64,000 bases of DNA from Streptomyces malachitofuscus (GCF_014650055.1 NZ_BMUF01000002.1:558001-622000), one strand, 5' to 3'; shown: positions 46,441 through 57,704, counted from the first letter of the stretch. The notes: generated from the letters alone by a model not told the origin. Numbers and translations: made by a program.

Positions 46441-47685
46441 ATGACGGTCTGTGCCATCGAACCTGCGGCGGGACACGAGGACGGAGCCGGACGGGCGGGC
46501 TGCACCATCACCGCGGACGGTTGCTACGCCGCACGCCTCGCCCTCGCCGGTGAGTCCTTCTTCCCGGAGCGCTGGACCCTGGACGGCCCCGAGCCCTACG
46601 CCGTTCCGCTGCCCGGCAACCAGCCCGAGGAACCCGGTACCGAGGTGCAGCCGCTGAGCGACGGGCGGGTCCTCATCCACCGGCTGGCGGACGGGCGGCA
46701 CGCGTTCTCCCTGCTGTACCCGGCCGGTCCAGGCACCGGCGAGCTGCCGCTGGGCACGGTCGAGCGCCCGGACGAGGCCACCCGGCTGCGGTTGCTGCCG
46801 CCCGCCCCGGACGGGGAGCGGGCGTACGCGCTCGCCGTGGGCCCGCGGTCGACCACGGTGTGGCGGGTGGCCGGCGGCGGGTTCGGGCCCGAGCCGGTCG
46901 CGGAGGTTCCGGGCCGCTGCTCGGGCGGGGTGTGGCTGGACCGGGCGGGGCGGATGCTGGCGCTGGACCGGGAGAGCGGCGGGCGCACCAAGGCGGTCGT
47001 GGTGGACCTGGAACGCGGCGGGGAGATGTCGCCGCTGCTGCAGATCACCGAGGGGAGCGAGGACCGAGTGCTGCTCGCCGACCCGGACAGCGGGCTGCTG
47101 CTGCTCCGCTCGGACGCGCCCTCCCCCGGGCGGGACCGGCTGGGCTGGGGGGTGCTGGGCAGCACGCTGCCGGTCCGGTTCCCGGAGTGCCTGCGGGTGC
47201 CGGACTGCACGGTGACGCCGTTCGCGATCCAGCCTGGGCAGATGCTGACCCCGGAGGGCTGCGCGGTGGCGCTGCGCATCGACGGCGCGCTCGGCAGCTG
47301 GGTCGGGGTGTGGCGGCCGGCGGAGCGGCAGGTGCTCCACTTCCCCGCGCCGGCCGGGTGGTTGACGGGTTCCGGGCTGTGGACGGCGGACGGGGAACTG
47401 CGGCTTCCGTACGCCAACCGGTCGGTGCCGTGCGGTGTGGCCGTCCTGAGGATGCCGGGGCGGGAGCGGCAGCCGGAAGGTCTGGACGTCCGCCCGCGTC
47501 CCGGCACCCCGGAGGCCGGGGGCCCCGGTCAACCGTCCGCGGACGGCAGGGAGTCGATGACTCACCCGGGTGAACTGCCGCCCGCCGTGGGGCCCGAGGC
47601 GGCGGACGGCCTTCCCGAGGGCTCCCCGGCGCCACGGCCGGTGCCGTTGCAGCAGGCGCCTTTGGGGCGGCTTGTAACGAAGTAG
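46441..47685 (+). CDS. hypothetical protein with beta-propeller-like repeats
   Basis: 414 residues, soluble. Repeating strands of the type VLIHRLADGRHAFSLLYPAG, RAYALAVGPRSTTVWRVAGGG, RVLLADPDSGLLLLRSD, with W/G-x-G-x-G turns, suggest a beta-propeller of about six blades; no WD or kelch motif is clear. The last 65 residues are proline/glycine-rich and disordered. The start ATG 46441 follows GGAGGTGA at ideal distance, inside a hairpin. No function recognised; it stands alone between the Nif3 operon and a small ORF. Confidence 0.7.
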   Translation: MTVCAIEPAAGHEDGAGRAGCTITADGCYAARLALAGESFFPERWTLDGPEPYAVPLPGNQPEEPGTEVQPLSDGRVLIHRLADGRHAFSLLYPAGPGTGELPLGTVERPDEATRLRLLPPAPDGERAYALAVGPRSTTVWRVAGGGFGPEPVAEVPGRCSGGVWLDRAGRMLALDRESGGRTKAVVVDLERGGEMSPLLQITEGSEDRVLLADPDSGLLLLRSDAPSPGRDRLGWGVLGSTLPVRFPECLRVPDCTVTPFAIQPGQMLTPEGCAVALRIDGALGSWVGVWRPAERQVLHFPAPAGWLTGSGLWTADGELRLPYANRSVPCGVAVLRMPGRERQPEGLDVRPRPGTPEAGGPGQPSADGRESMTHPGELPPAVGPEAADGLPEGSPAPRPVPLQQAPLGRLVTK

Positions 47686-47782
47686 TGGCGGTTGGCGTGG
47701 CCGCCTGGATCCGGGGCGCGGTGGGCCGGTTAGACTCGCCCGGCTGTAGGAAAGATCATGTTTACGGGGTGAATTCCTTCCG

Positions 47783-47962
47783 ATGAACGACGTGATGAAC
47801 GACGTCAGGACGAACGAGGCGCAGTCCGTCGAGGACGGGCAGGCCGCTGCCGGGCACGGCAGGCACCGGGGACCGGTTTCCACGCAGGATGCCGAAACGT
47901 CGCCGCGCGGCCGTCACCGCAGGCCGGCGCAGGAGAACGAGCCGGCGGAGTCGGCTGCCTGA
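47783..47962 (+). CDS. small 59-residue hydrophilic protein
   Basis: Reads MNDVMNDVRTNEAQSVEDG, then GHGRHRGPVSTQDAETSPRGRHRRP and ends EPAESAA. It contains a tandem MNDV, a basic histidine/arginine part, and an acidic end. GGGGTGA lies 12-13 nt before ATG 47783; a second ATG (47795) within the tandem is a closer start. TAGACT at 47731 could be a -10 box, giving a short 5' UTR. The stop lies within a perfect 11-bp hairpin (47954-47978). Below the usual gene-calling length, but start, promoter-like box and terminator fit together. Confidence 0.5.
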   Translation: MNDVMNDVRTNEAQSVEDGQAAAGHGRHRGPVSTQDAETSPRGRHRRPAQENEPAESAA

Positions 47963-47978
47963 CGCCTCGTCAGGCAGC
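47954..47978 (+). terminator. terminator overlapping the stop of the small ORF
   Basis: GCTGCCTGACG (47954-47964) pairs with CGTCAGGCAGC (47968-47978), loop CCT. The ORF's TGA (47960-47962) sits in the left arm. Confidence 0.7.
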
Positions 47979-47999
47979 GGCCCGCGCCGCACCGCACCA

Positions 48000-48042
48000 C
48001 GAACGGCCCCGCCCGTCGCACATCGACGGGCGGGGCCGTTCG
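48000..48042. terminator. bidirectional terminator between convergent genes
   Basis: A 19-bp perfect stem, arms 48000-48018 and 48024-48042 (left arm contains CCCCGCCCGTCG), loop CACAT. It lies 5 nt past the stop of the MaoC gene and 38 nt past the small ORF. Confidence 0.85.
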
Positions 48043-48047
48043 CCGGT

Positions 48048-48905
48048 TCAGGAGTAACCGACGACGGTGTCCGTGAGCACCGGCGCGTCCCCCCGCTCGA
48101 CCGCGCTCACGGCCACGCGCGCCTCGCCGTCCCCGCGCCACATCCCGACCCGCAGCGTCTCGCCCGGGTACACGACCCCGGCGAACCGGGTGGCGTAGGA
48201 ACGGACGCGCGTGACGTCACCGTCCAGCAGGGTGTCGACGACCGCCTTGAGTGTCATGCCGTAGGTGCACAGCCCGTGCAGGATGGGCCGGTCGAATCCG
48301 GCGCGGGCCGCGAACTCCGGGTCGGCGTGCAGGGGGTTGAGGTCGCCGGTGAGGCGGTAGAGCAGGGCCTGTTCCTCCCGGACGGCCAGGGCCCGGGTGC
48401 GGTCCGGCGGGCCGTCGGGCGGCTCGCGGCGCGGGGACGGGCCCCGGTCGCCGCCCCAGCCGCCCTCGCCGCGTACGTAGATCTCCGCGTCGCAGGACCA
48501 CAGCGGGCCGTCGGCGTCGGCGGCCTCGGTGCGCAGGACGAGGACGGCCGCCCTGCCCTTGTCGTGCACGGCGACGATCCGGTCGGTGGTGGTGACGGTG
48601 CCCTCGGCGGGCAGGGGACGGTGCACGGTGAGCGACTGGCCGCCGTGCAGGACGCGGGCGAGGTCGACGTCGACACCGGGCATGGACAGTCCGCCGATCA
48701 CGCCGGGCGGTCCGCCTCCGGCGACGGTGGCGAAGCTCGGCAAGACGTGCAGCCGGGACTCCAGGGTGTAGCGCAGTTCGCCGGGGTCGGTGGCGGACCG
48801 GCCCGCGCCGATGCCGAGGTGGTAGAGCAGGACGTCCGAGGCGGTCCAGGAGACCGTGCCGGTCCGGGGCGGGGCGGCGAGCGCCTTGGCTGCGTCGACG
48901 GGCAT
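48048..48905 (-). CDS. MaoC-family dehydratase, two-hot-dog enoyl-CoA hydratase type
   Basis: 285 residues. Two hot-dog folds; hydratase-2 motif in the second half: YRLTGDLNPLHADPEFAARAGFDRPILHGLCTYG, where D in GDLNPLH and H in NPLHADP are the active pair, and YATRFAGVVYPGETLRVG follows. N-terminal half: VLLYHLGIGAG and VLPSFATVAGG, as in the non-catalytic half of MFE-2 hydratase. It hydrates (R)-3-hydroxyacyl-CoA/enoyl-CoA pairs in fatty acid or sterol degradation. ATG 48905 has AGGAG seven nt upstream. A steroid-type KstR regulator gene is 13 kb away, which is too far to link. Confidence 0.88.
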   Translation of the reverse strand: MPVDAAKALAAPPRTGTVSWTASDVLLYHLGIGAGRSATDPGELRYTLESRLHVLPSFATVAGGGPPGVIGGLSMPGVDVDLARVLHGGQSLTVHRPLPAEGTVTTTDRIVAVHDKGRAAVLVLRTEAADADGPLWSCDAEIYVRGEGGWGGDRGPSPRREPPDGPPDRTRALAVREEQALLYRLTGDLNPLHADPEFAARAGFDRPILHGLCTYGMTLKAVVDTLLDGDVTRVRSYATRFAGVVYPGETLRVGMWRGDGEARVAVSAVERGDAPVLTDTVVGYS

Positions 48906-49048
48906 GTCTCTCCTGGTCACCGGCGGTCGCGGACGCCCGGAACGGTCCCGGCCCGCGCGCCGGCCCGGGGGCATCTGTCCTGCCCGCGACCGTACAGGCG
49001 GCTCCGTCCCTCTCCACCTGTCCGAGTCCACGGATCCGAACGACAGGC

Positions 49049-49210
49049 TCAGAAACGACAGGCGGCCTCGGTCCACGCGGTGAACCGACGGCGCACGGTG
49101 GCCGGCGAGACACCGAACGACTCCGGCAGAGACCGGCGCACCCCCGCTCGCCAGCGCGTCCACCTCGACCGGGAACTCCGCTCGCCCGTCCCGCACCACG
49201 CAAGCGCCAC
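49049..49210 (-). pseudogene. IS5-family-type transposase N-terminal remnant
   Basis: The 366-bp stretch between the MaoC and lipoprotein genes holds a minus-strand frame reading RWRAGVRRSLPESFGVSPATVRRRFTAWTEAACRF and then a stop at 49049. RWRxGxxxxDLPExFGxxxTVxxRFxxWxxxG is the helix-turn-helix start of IS5-type transposases. There is no start codon and nothing of the DDE domain. Rest of the segment shows no other gene. Confidence 0.45.
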
Positions 49211-49260
49211 CTCGGCCTTGCGCTCGTAGCGTCGGTGGAGGCGGGCGTGCGGACGTGTCC

Positions 49261-49278
49261 GACCTGATCGATCAGGTC
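49261..49278. terminator. 18-bp perfect palindrome at the 3' end of the lipoprotein gene
   Basis: GACCTGATCGATCAGGTC covers the stop codon at 49272-49274. It may act as a terminator-like structure or be a protein site; no U tract follows. Confidence 0.4.
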
Positions 49279-49925
49279 TTGGCGGCCGGGGCGTCGGGGT
49301 CGCAGGAGAGGCGGGCCGCTGCCAGGGCCGGTGCCCCCTCCTTCACGTTCTTGATCGGTGTGGAGCATTCCAGGAGGCCTGAGCCGTCGTTGACCCAGCC
49401 GGTCGCCCGGCCCGTCACCGGCTTGCCGTCCCCGCAGGTGTACCGGAAGTCGGCGGTGACCTGTCTCACCCAGGCGTACTGCACGACGGCTCCGACACCG
49501 TCGAGGGTGGTGCTGCCATCGTTGAGGTCCGGTACGGACCTGTGGACATCGGTGAATGCGGTGCTCACGCCGTCGTCATCGGCGTTCGTTTCTCCGATGA
49601 GGACGGCCAGCGAGCGGAGGGCGGCCTCCGCGTTGCCTGCCCGCGATCCCTTCTCGAAGGTGACAGCGGTACGTGGTGTGTGAAGTGGCGTCAGCTGGTG
49701 CGTGAGCCTGGCGCCTTTCCTGTCGATCTCCTCCTTCTCGGCGACACCCGTCAGGACGTCCCGCTTGTCCACGTTGAACCACGAGTAGGCGCCGTCCTCG
49801 CAGATGGTGTCGGCCGTGGCTTTGGCCTTGGCGGTCGGCCCATCGCCGCCCGCAGTACAGGCAGCCGTGCCCGCCAGCACCACGGCAGCAGCGCACGCTG
49901 ACAGAAACGTCTCTTTGATCTTCAT
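49272..49925 (-). CDS. predicted lipoprotein
   Basis: 217 residues. Signal: MKIKETFLSACAAAVVLAGTAACTAGGDG with the lipid cysteine at residue 23. The mature part has acidic and polar stretches (ADTICEDGAYSWFNVDKRDVLTGVAEKEEIDRKG), two further cysteine positions (RYTCGDGKPVTG and LLECSTPIKNVK) and no recognised domain; the C-terminus LSCDPDAP. GGGGGACGAGAAC precedes ATG 49925. The only K-rich signal in the area and a less extreme codon usage than its neighbours suggest recent acquisition, but this is weak. Confidence 0.75.
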   Translation of the reverse strand: MKIKETFLSACAAAVVLAGTAACTAGGDGPTAKAKATADTICEDGAYSWFNVDKRDVLTGVAEKEEIDRKGARLTHQLTPLHTPRTAVTFEKGSRAGNAEAALRSLAVLIGETNADDDGVSTAFTDVHRSVPDLNDGSTTLDGVGAVVQYAWVRQVTADFRYTCGDGKPVTGRATGWVNDGSGLLECSTPIKNVKEGAPALAAARLSCDPDAPAAKT

Positions 49926-49952
49926 GTTCTCGTCCCCCGGAACCACTGGTCA

Positions 49953-50189
49953 GATGGTGCGGTCGATCCTGCCCGGCAAGGCACCTGACGGGCAAGGGAC
50001 TTGAGCCACCTCTGCGCTCAGGCTCGCGCTCGGGGCAGGCGACGCCGGTGTCACCCCCTTGCTGACCGCCGCCAGAATCTCCGGCAGCCGCCTCGCCGTG
50101 CGCGGGGCCGCCGGCCTCAGGACCGCCTGGACGAGCAGCGCGTCGTAGAGGGCGCCGACCGGGAAGAGGAGCCACAGCAGGGACAGGAT
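49953..50189 (-). pseudogene. 3' fragment of an unidentified membrane-protein gene
   Basis: The 297-bp gap between the lipoprotein and MFS genes contains an open frame ending at 49953 (minus) that reads LSLLWLLFPVGALYDALLVQAVLRPAAPRTARRLPEILAAVSKG and then a Pro/Ser-rich tail. It has no start: a TGA stops the frame just upstream at about 50190. The first 20 residues are a membrane helix. GCACTTTCGCAACAGGCCT next to it (about 50203-50222) resembles an IS terminal repeat as I remember them, which could explain the break. Confidence 0.3.
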
Positions 50190-50222
50190 TCAGCCGCACA
50201 CCAGTGCACTTTCGCAACAGGC

Positions 50223-51656
50223 CTAGTGGGCCTCGGCCGCCCGGCGTGGCAGCCACACCCACATCAGCGCCGCCCCGGCCGCCAGCACGACGGTCCCCAC
50301 GCCGAAGACCAGGGCGTATCCGTCCGTCAGCGCCTGGGGTGTTCCGACTCCCGCGGTGTGGGACGCCGCGATGGTCGACATGACGGCGAGGCCCAGTGAG
50401 CCGCCCATCGTGCGGGAGGTGTTGACCAGTCCGGAGACCAGGCCGGCCTCCTCCGGTGCCGCGCCGGAGGTGGCCAGTGCGGCGAGGGGCGTCGCGGCGA
50501 GGCCCGCGCCCAGCATCATCAGGATGCCGGGGAACATGATCGCGGTGAGGTACGCGCCGTCCGCGGTCATCGTCGACTGCCAGCCGAAGCCGGTCATCGC
50601 CACCACCGTGCCGAGCACCGCCACCGTGCGCGGTCCCGCCGTACGCATCAGGCGGGGCGCGAGCTTGGAGCCGATGATCACGGCGAGCGAGCTGGGCACC
50701 AGGGCGAGGCCCGCCTCCAGCGGGGTGTAACCGAGGACGTTCTGCGCGTACAGGGTCATGAAGAACCACATGCAGAACATCGCGGAGCCGCTCAGGAACA
50801 TCGCCACGTTCGCCGACGCCACCGACCGCAGCCGCAGCAGCCCGAGCGGCATCAGCGGGGCCTTGGAGCGGGCCTCGACGAGGAGGAAGAGCGCGATCAG
50901 GACCAGCCCGGCGCACAGCGGCACCAGGGTGGCCCCCGCCGCCCAGCCCTCGGCCTCGGTCTGGGAGATGCCGTACGCCAGCGTGGCGAGACCGGCCGTC
51001 ACCAGCACCGCACCCGGCAGGTCGAGCCGCCGCCCGTCCCGGGCCCGGCTCTCCGCCAGCCACCGGGCGGCCCCGGCCAGCACGACCGCTCCGACGGGGA
51101 CGTTGATCAGCAGCACCCACCGCCACGACAGCGCGTCCACCAGCACTCCGCCGACGAATCCGCCGGCCGCGCCGCCGCCCGCCCCCACGGCCGTCCAGGT
51201 CGCGATCGCCCGGGCCCGCGCCGCGCCCTCCGGCACGGCCGAGGTGACGATGGTGAGCGTGGAGGGCGCCAGCACGGCCGCGCCCAGCCCCTGCACCGCC
51301 CGTGCCAGCAGCAGCTGCCAGCCCTCCTGGGCCAGCCCGCCCGCCAGTGAGGCCAGCGTGAACAGGCCGAGGCCGACGAGGAACATGCGCTTGCGTCCGT
51401 AGAGGTCGCCGGCGCGTCCGCCGAGCAGCATGAATCCGGCGAAGGCGATGGCGTAGGCGTTCACCACCCACTGCAGGCCCTGCTCGTCGAGCGCCAGGCC
51501 GGTCCGCATGGACGGCAGCGCGACGTTCACCACCGAGATGTCGAGCACAACGAGGAACTGTCCCGCACAGGCCAGCGCCACCACCAGCCACATGGGGGGC
51601 GAGGTGCGTCGGCCGGCTATGGGGGCGGTGTCGGTGGCATCGAGCATGGGCGCCAT
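50223..51656 (-). CDS. MFS transporter, DHA2 family (EmrB/QacA type)
   Basis: 477 residues, 14 hydrophobic segments. First helices: VVALACAGQFLVVLDISVVNVALPSM (D-x-S-x-VN-x-ALP is the DHA2 helix-1 signature), GGRAGDLYGRKRMFL (motif A), RAVQGLGAAVLAPSTLTIV (motif C-like), SWRWVLLINVPVG. 14-TM exporters of this group remove drugs, dyes or antibiotics using the proton gradient. Start ATG 51656 (or 51647). Divergent from a second exporter-type MFS gene with 196 bp between starts, a layout that suggests shared control; no regulator gene is beside them. Confidence 0.9.
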   Translation of the reverse strand: MAPMLDATDTAPIAGRRTSPPMWLVVALACAGQFLVVLDISVVNVALPSMRTGLALDEQGLQWVVNAYAIAFAGFMLLGGRAGDLYGRKRMFLVGLGLFTLASLAGGLAQEGWQLLLARAVQGLGAAVLAPSTLTIVTSAVPEGAARARAIATWTAVGAGGGAAGGFVGGVLVDALSWRWVLLINVPVGAVVLAGAARWLAESRARDGRRLDLPGAVLVTAGLATLAYGISQTEAEGWAAGATLVPLCAGLVLIALFLLVEARSKAPLMPLGLLRLRSVASANVAMFLSGSAMFCMWFFMTLYAQNVLGYTPLEAGLALVPSSLAVIIGSKLAPRLMRTAGPRTVAVLGTVVAMTGFGWQSTMTADGAYLTAIMFPGILMMLGAGLAATPLAALATSGAAPEEAGLVSGLVNTSRTMGGSLGLAVMSTIAASHTAGVGTPQALTDGYALVFGVGTVVLAAGAALMWVWLPRRAAEAH

Positions 51657-51852
51657 GCTCTCAACCGGCGCGCGTCCCCCGCATCGGCATTTCGGCCGAC
51701 GAGGCCTCGGTCGCCCGGCTTAGGCGGGGCCGTGAACGCCAAGGAACGGTCAAGAATTCGTTAGTGTGCCAAAGCATCGGAATAGTTGCCTCGGTGTACG
51801 GGGTTCGGTGTGCACGTATCCACTGGAACGGCCGGCCCCGGAGGCACCCTTC

Positions 51853-54883
<3,031 letters not shown>

Positions 54884-54893
54884 TTCCCGACGC

Positions 54894-54905
54894 TAGGGTG
54901 ACTGC
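54894..54905 (+). promoter_or_regulatory. leaderless-type -10 box of the amidase gene
   Basis: TAGGGT (54894-54899) lies 6 nt before GTG 54906 and no ribosome-binding site is present: the usual pattern for a leaderless start. Confidence 0.5.
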
Positions 54906-55880
54906 GTGTCGTACACAGGTCCCGGCTTCGATCCGCCCCCGCCCCCAAGGTCCCGGCGTCGCCTCCTGACGGTGGCGCTCGCCGCGCTCGTGCCCGGGGC
55001 GCTGCTCGGCTGGGCCGTGTACGCGGCCGTGGGCGGATCGGGGGACGACGAGGGCGCGGGGAGTGCCGCGGCCTCCTCGTCCGCCGCGTCACGCCCGCCG
55101 TCGCCGTCCGCCGACAGCACGTCGCCGTCGGCCGGTTCGGAGGACGAGGAACCCGGCGCCTCCGCCACGGCGACGTCCCCGTCGGCCTCCGCGCCCGCCG
55201 CGGCCGGCCCGCTGAAGGGCAAGGTCGTCGTCATCGACCCGGGCCACAACCCGAGCAACTTCAAGCACACCTCCGAGATCAACCGCCAGGTGGACATCGG
55301 GACCAACCGCAAGGCGTGCGACACCACCGGCACCTCCACCAACGACGGTTATCCCGAGGCCAAGTTCACCCTCGACGTCGCCCACCGGATGCGCACGCTC
55401 CTCGAAGAGCAGGGCGCCACCGTGACACTGACGCAGGACGCCGACCGGCCGTTCGGGCCCTGCGTGGACGAGCGGGCCCGGATCGGCAACAGGGCCAAGG
55501 CCGACGCCGTCGTCTCGATCCACGCGGACGGCTCCGGCACCGGGAACCGGGGCTTCCATGTGATCCTCCCGGGCGCCGTGAACGCCGGGGCGGCCGACAC
55601 CCGGCCCATCGTCGAGCCCTCACGCGAACTCGGCGAGCGCATCGCGGGCAACTTCGTGCGCGTCACCGGCAGCGCGCCCTCCAACTACACCGGCGGCGGT
55701 ACCGGTCTCGTCACGCGTAAGGACCTGGGCGGTCTCAATCTGTCAACGGTTCCCAAGGTGTTCATCGAGTGCGGCAACATGCGCGATAGCAAGGACGCGG
55801 CGCTGCTGACCAGCGGTGCCTGGCGGCAGAAAGCGGCGCAAGGGATTTCCGAGGGAATCGTGAGTTTCCTGCGCGGGTAG
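54906..55880 (+). CDS. N-acetylmuramoyl-L-alanine amidase (Amidase_3), secreted or membrane-anchored
   Basis: 324 residues. Short basic N-terminus with a helix (RRRLLTVALAALVPGALLGWAVYAAVGG, about 18-45), then a Ser/Ala/Pro-rich linker (about 46-100), then the Amidase_3 catalytic core: KGKVVVIDPGHNPSN (Zn His), DGYPEAKFTLDVAHRM (Zn Glu), ADAVVSIHADGSG (Zn His) and VPKVFIECGNMRDSKDAALL (catalytic Glu). It cleaves the bond between muramic acid and the stem peptide in cell wall turnover. GTG 54906 follows a leaderless -10. A palindromic terminator-like sequence abuts the stop. Confidence 0.92.
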   Translation: MSYTGPGFDPPPPPRSRRRLLTVALAALVPGALLGWAVYAAVGGSGDDEGAGSAAASSSAASRPPSPSADSTSPSAGSEDEEPGASATATSPSASAPAAAGPLKGKVVVIDPGHNPSNFKHTSEINRQVDIGTNRKACDTTGTSTNDGYPEAKFTLDVAHRMRTLLEEQGATVTLTQDADRPFGPCVDERARIGNRAKADAVVSIHADGSGTGNRGFHVILPGAVNAGAADTRPIVEPSRELGERIAGNFVRVTGSAPSNYTGGGTGLVTRKDLGGLNLSTVPKVFIECGNMRDSKDAALLTSGAWRQKAAQGISEGIVSFLRG

Positions 55881-55898
55881 GGATCAGCGCGCTGATCC
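55881..55898. terminator. palindrome directly after the amidase gene
   Basis: GGATCAGCGCGCTGATCC is self-complementary over 18 bp and begins at the base after the stop codon. It may act as a short terminator hairpin. Confidence 0.4.
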
Positions 55899-55912
55899 GG
55901 GCGGACAGCCCG

Positions 55913-55943
55913 ATCGTGCGGACGATAGTGTCGTCCGTACGAT
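55913..55943. promoter_or_regulatory. 13-bp dyad overlapping a TAGTGT box before the gene at 56039
   Basis: ATCGTGCGGACGA (55913-55925) and TCGTCCGTACGAT (55931-55943) pair over 13 bp with one G-U, around a TAGTG loop. TAGTGT (55926-55931) could be a -10 box, so a repressor site is likely. Confidence 0.45.
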
Positions 55944-56038
55944 GAGGGGCCACCCCCGCGCTTCACACCGGACGCTTCGGGCGACATGGTGACAGCGACG
56001 CCTCTTCCGACGACGAGACGACCTACGAAGGACCTGAA

Positions 56039-56875
56039 GTGAATATCCGCTCCCTCACTCGAGGCGACGGCGTGGTGATCGGAGCAGCGGTATTGCTGTT
56101 CATCGCGTCGTTCCTCGATCTCTACTCGATCGATGGTGCCCCGGACAGCGCGGACATCCCCAGCCTCTGGGACAGCGGGCCCGTGGTGCTCGGCATCGTG
56201 CTGGCGGGGATCATCGGTGCCGCGCTCGTCGTCGTGGCCCGGGGGCTGCCTCAGCCGCGCAAGATCGCCGGCCTCGACCTCGGCCAGTTCGGCGTCGCCT
56301 TCACGGTCTTCGCCGCCTGGTGCGCGCTCGGCAACATCTTCGACCCGACCGGTGGTTTCGACGGCGAGGGCGGCTTCTCCGACGACATCGGCGCCGGCAC
56401 CGGGCTGATCCTCGCCCTCATCGCCACGCTCGTCATGGCCGCCGCCGCCATCGCCACCCCCCTGGTCCCCGCCCTCAAGGGCGCCCTGCTCCCGGCCGCC
56501 CGTCCCGCCGCCGCCCCGCAGCCGTACGGCGCCCAGCCGCCCGGTGGTTACGGCTACCCGGGTGCCGGTGCGCAGCAGGCCTCCTTCGGTGGTCAGCCGC
56601 AGCCGGGTCAGCCGGGCCAGCAGCCCTTCCCGGGCCAGCCGCAGCAGGGCCAGCCCGCCGCTCCGGCGCCGGCCGGTGACTTCTCGCCGTTCTGGTTCGC
56701 CGTTCCGGTGCCGCGTCCGCTTTACCCGGAGGACGGCTCGCCCACGCCGATCGCCGAACTCGCCCCCGGTACCTGGTACCTGGCGGTCGAGCAGCGCGGT
56801 CCGTCGCTCATCGCGCAGACGCAGGACGGCCGTCGCGGCGTTCTGCAGGACACGTCGGGCATCCAGCGCGGCTGA
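56039..56875 (+). CDS. DUF5336-type membrane protein with Pro/Gln-rich region
   Basis: 278 residues. Four hydrophobic helices (about 13-30 VIGAAVLLFIASFLDLYSI, 48-67, 80-96, 118-140), then a Pro/Gly/Gln-rich stretch (about 165-215, with QPGQPGQQPFPGQPQQGQP), then a conserved soluble end FSPFWFAVPVPRPLYPEDGSPTPIAELAPGTWYLAVEQRGPSLIAQTQDGRRGVLQDTSGIQRG. The membrane part resembles DUF5336; the C-terminal FWFAVPxxRPLY segment is common in streptomycete proteins of unknown role. GTG 56039 has GAAGGA at good distance. Its promoter region carries a 13-bp dyad. A strong terminator follows at 56905. Confidence 0.8.
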   Translation: MNIRSLTRGDGVVIGAAVLLFIASFLDLYSIDGAPDSADIPSLWDSGPVVLGIVLAGIIGAALVVVARGLPQPRKIAGLDLGQFGVAFTVFAAWCALGNIFDPTGGFDGEGGFSDDIGAGTGLILALIATLVMAAAAIATPLVPALKGALLPAARPAAAPQPYGAQPPGGYGYPGAGAQQASFGGQPQPGQPGQQPFPGQPQQGQPAAPAPAGDFSPFWFAVPVPRPLYPEDGSPTPIAELAPGTWYLAVEQRGPSLIAQTQDGRRGVLQDTSGIQRG

Positions 56876-56904
56876 CAACACGGCCTCCGGCCGCCCTTCG
56901 TCGC

Positions 56905-56932
56905 AGCCCCTCGCCCTTCCGGGCGAGGGGCT
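56905..56932. terminator. terminator between convergent genes
   Basis: AGCCCCTCGCCC (56905-56916) pairs with GGGCGAGGGGCT (56921-56932), loop TTCC. It serves both the gene ending at 56875 and the convergent one ending at 56952. Confidence 0.8.
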
Positions 56933-56951
56933 GTCGTGCGCAGGCGCCGAA

Positions 56952-57458
56952 TCAGCAGGCGGTGAGGTACCACACGGGATCCCAGTTGATGCGGGTCGAC
57001 GTGTTGTTCGCCGGAATGGTCGAGACCACGATCCCGTCCTTGTTCTCCAGCCGCACCGAGACGTTGCCGGTCTGGTTGTTGGTGACGGCGCCGACACCCA
57101 GGAACTGGGAAAGGGAACGCTCGCCACAGTAGTAGAGCTCGAAGACCGTGTGCCTGCCGTCTCCCTGGCCGGCGGCGACGCACGCCCTTCCGCTCGGGCA
57201 GTTGTTCAGCCTGTCGTTCCGTTGCGTTGTGGTCAGATCGCCGAACACCTTGTCCTTGTTGGGGTTGAACGGCGTCATGCTCGGATACACGCGCATCGCT
57301 CCGACACCGGGAGTGCTCGAACGCCCGTCGCCTCTCGTCTCCGTTGCCCGCGCCGTCGGCGCGGTGGTCGAGATCACCGCGAACAGCACGAGGAGCGAGG
57401 TGACGAGGACCGGCACTCCCTTCCGTAAGACGCGTGGCGCATGAGCCGCGATCACCAT
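56952..57458 (-). CDS. secreted cysteine-containing protein, unknown function
   Basis: 168 residues. Signal peptide: MVIAAHAPRVLRKGVPVLVTSLLVLFAVISTTAPTARA, cleavage after about residue 38. Mature part: VYPSMTPFNPNKDKVFGDLTTTQRNDRLNNCPSGRACVAAGQGDGRHTVFELYYCGERSLSQFLGVGAVTNNQTGNVSVRLENKDG and ends WYLTAC. Four cysteines (CPSGRAC, YYC, TAC) and the CPSGxxC element resemble I36-type peptidase inhibitors or other small secreted beta-rich proteins; not certain. Start ATG 57458 follows GGGAAAGGG. It is A/T-richer than its neighbours. Confidence 0.65.
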   Translation of the reverse strand: MVIAAHAPRVLRKGVPVLVTSLLVLFAVISTTAPTARATETRGDGRSSTPGVGAMRVYPSMTPFNPNKDKVFGDLTTTQRNDRLNNCPSGRACVAAGQGDGRHTVFELYYCGERSLSQFLGVGAVTNNQTGNVSVRLENKDGIVVSTIPANNTSTRINWDPVWYLTAC

Positions 57459-57617
57459 GATCGACACCCTTTCCCGCTCGTTGTTTCCTACGTCCTCCTG
57501 GCGCCGCCATGGTGCGCACACCCGCGAACCGCTGTCCATGCATGTGGACGGCGCCGCCGTCGATCGCGCGACGGGCACACGGGTCCGTCGAGGCACCGCA
57601 GAGAGCCGCTCGGCCGG

Positions 57618-57704
57618 TCAGCGCACACGCAGGACGCCGTGCGCGCCGCGTTCCGCGTCGGTCATGACGTGAGTGACGAACGGGTAGGTGCCGGCCCGGG
57701 GCAG
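57618..57704 (-). pseudogene. 3' remnant of a multicopper oxidase/nitrite reductase gene
   Basis: A short minus-strand frame reads LLPRAGTYPFVTHVMTDAERGAHGVLRVR and stops at 57618. AGTYPFVTH-x-x-x-x-AERGAHGVLRV is the C-terminal copper-site end of the NirK/multicopper oxidase family (the H in FVTH and the GAHG loop). The frame has no start and loses similarity at about 57704, close to the start of the DUF2249 gene on the other strand, so both look cut at one joint. Confidence 0.6.
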
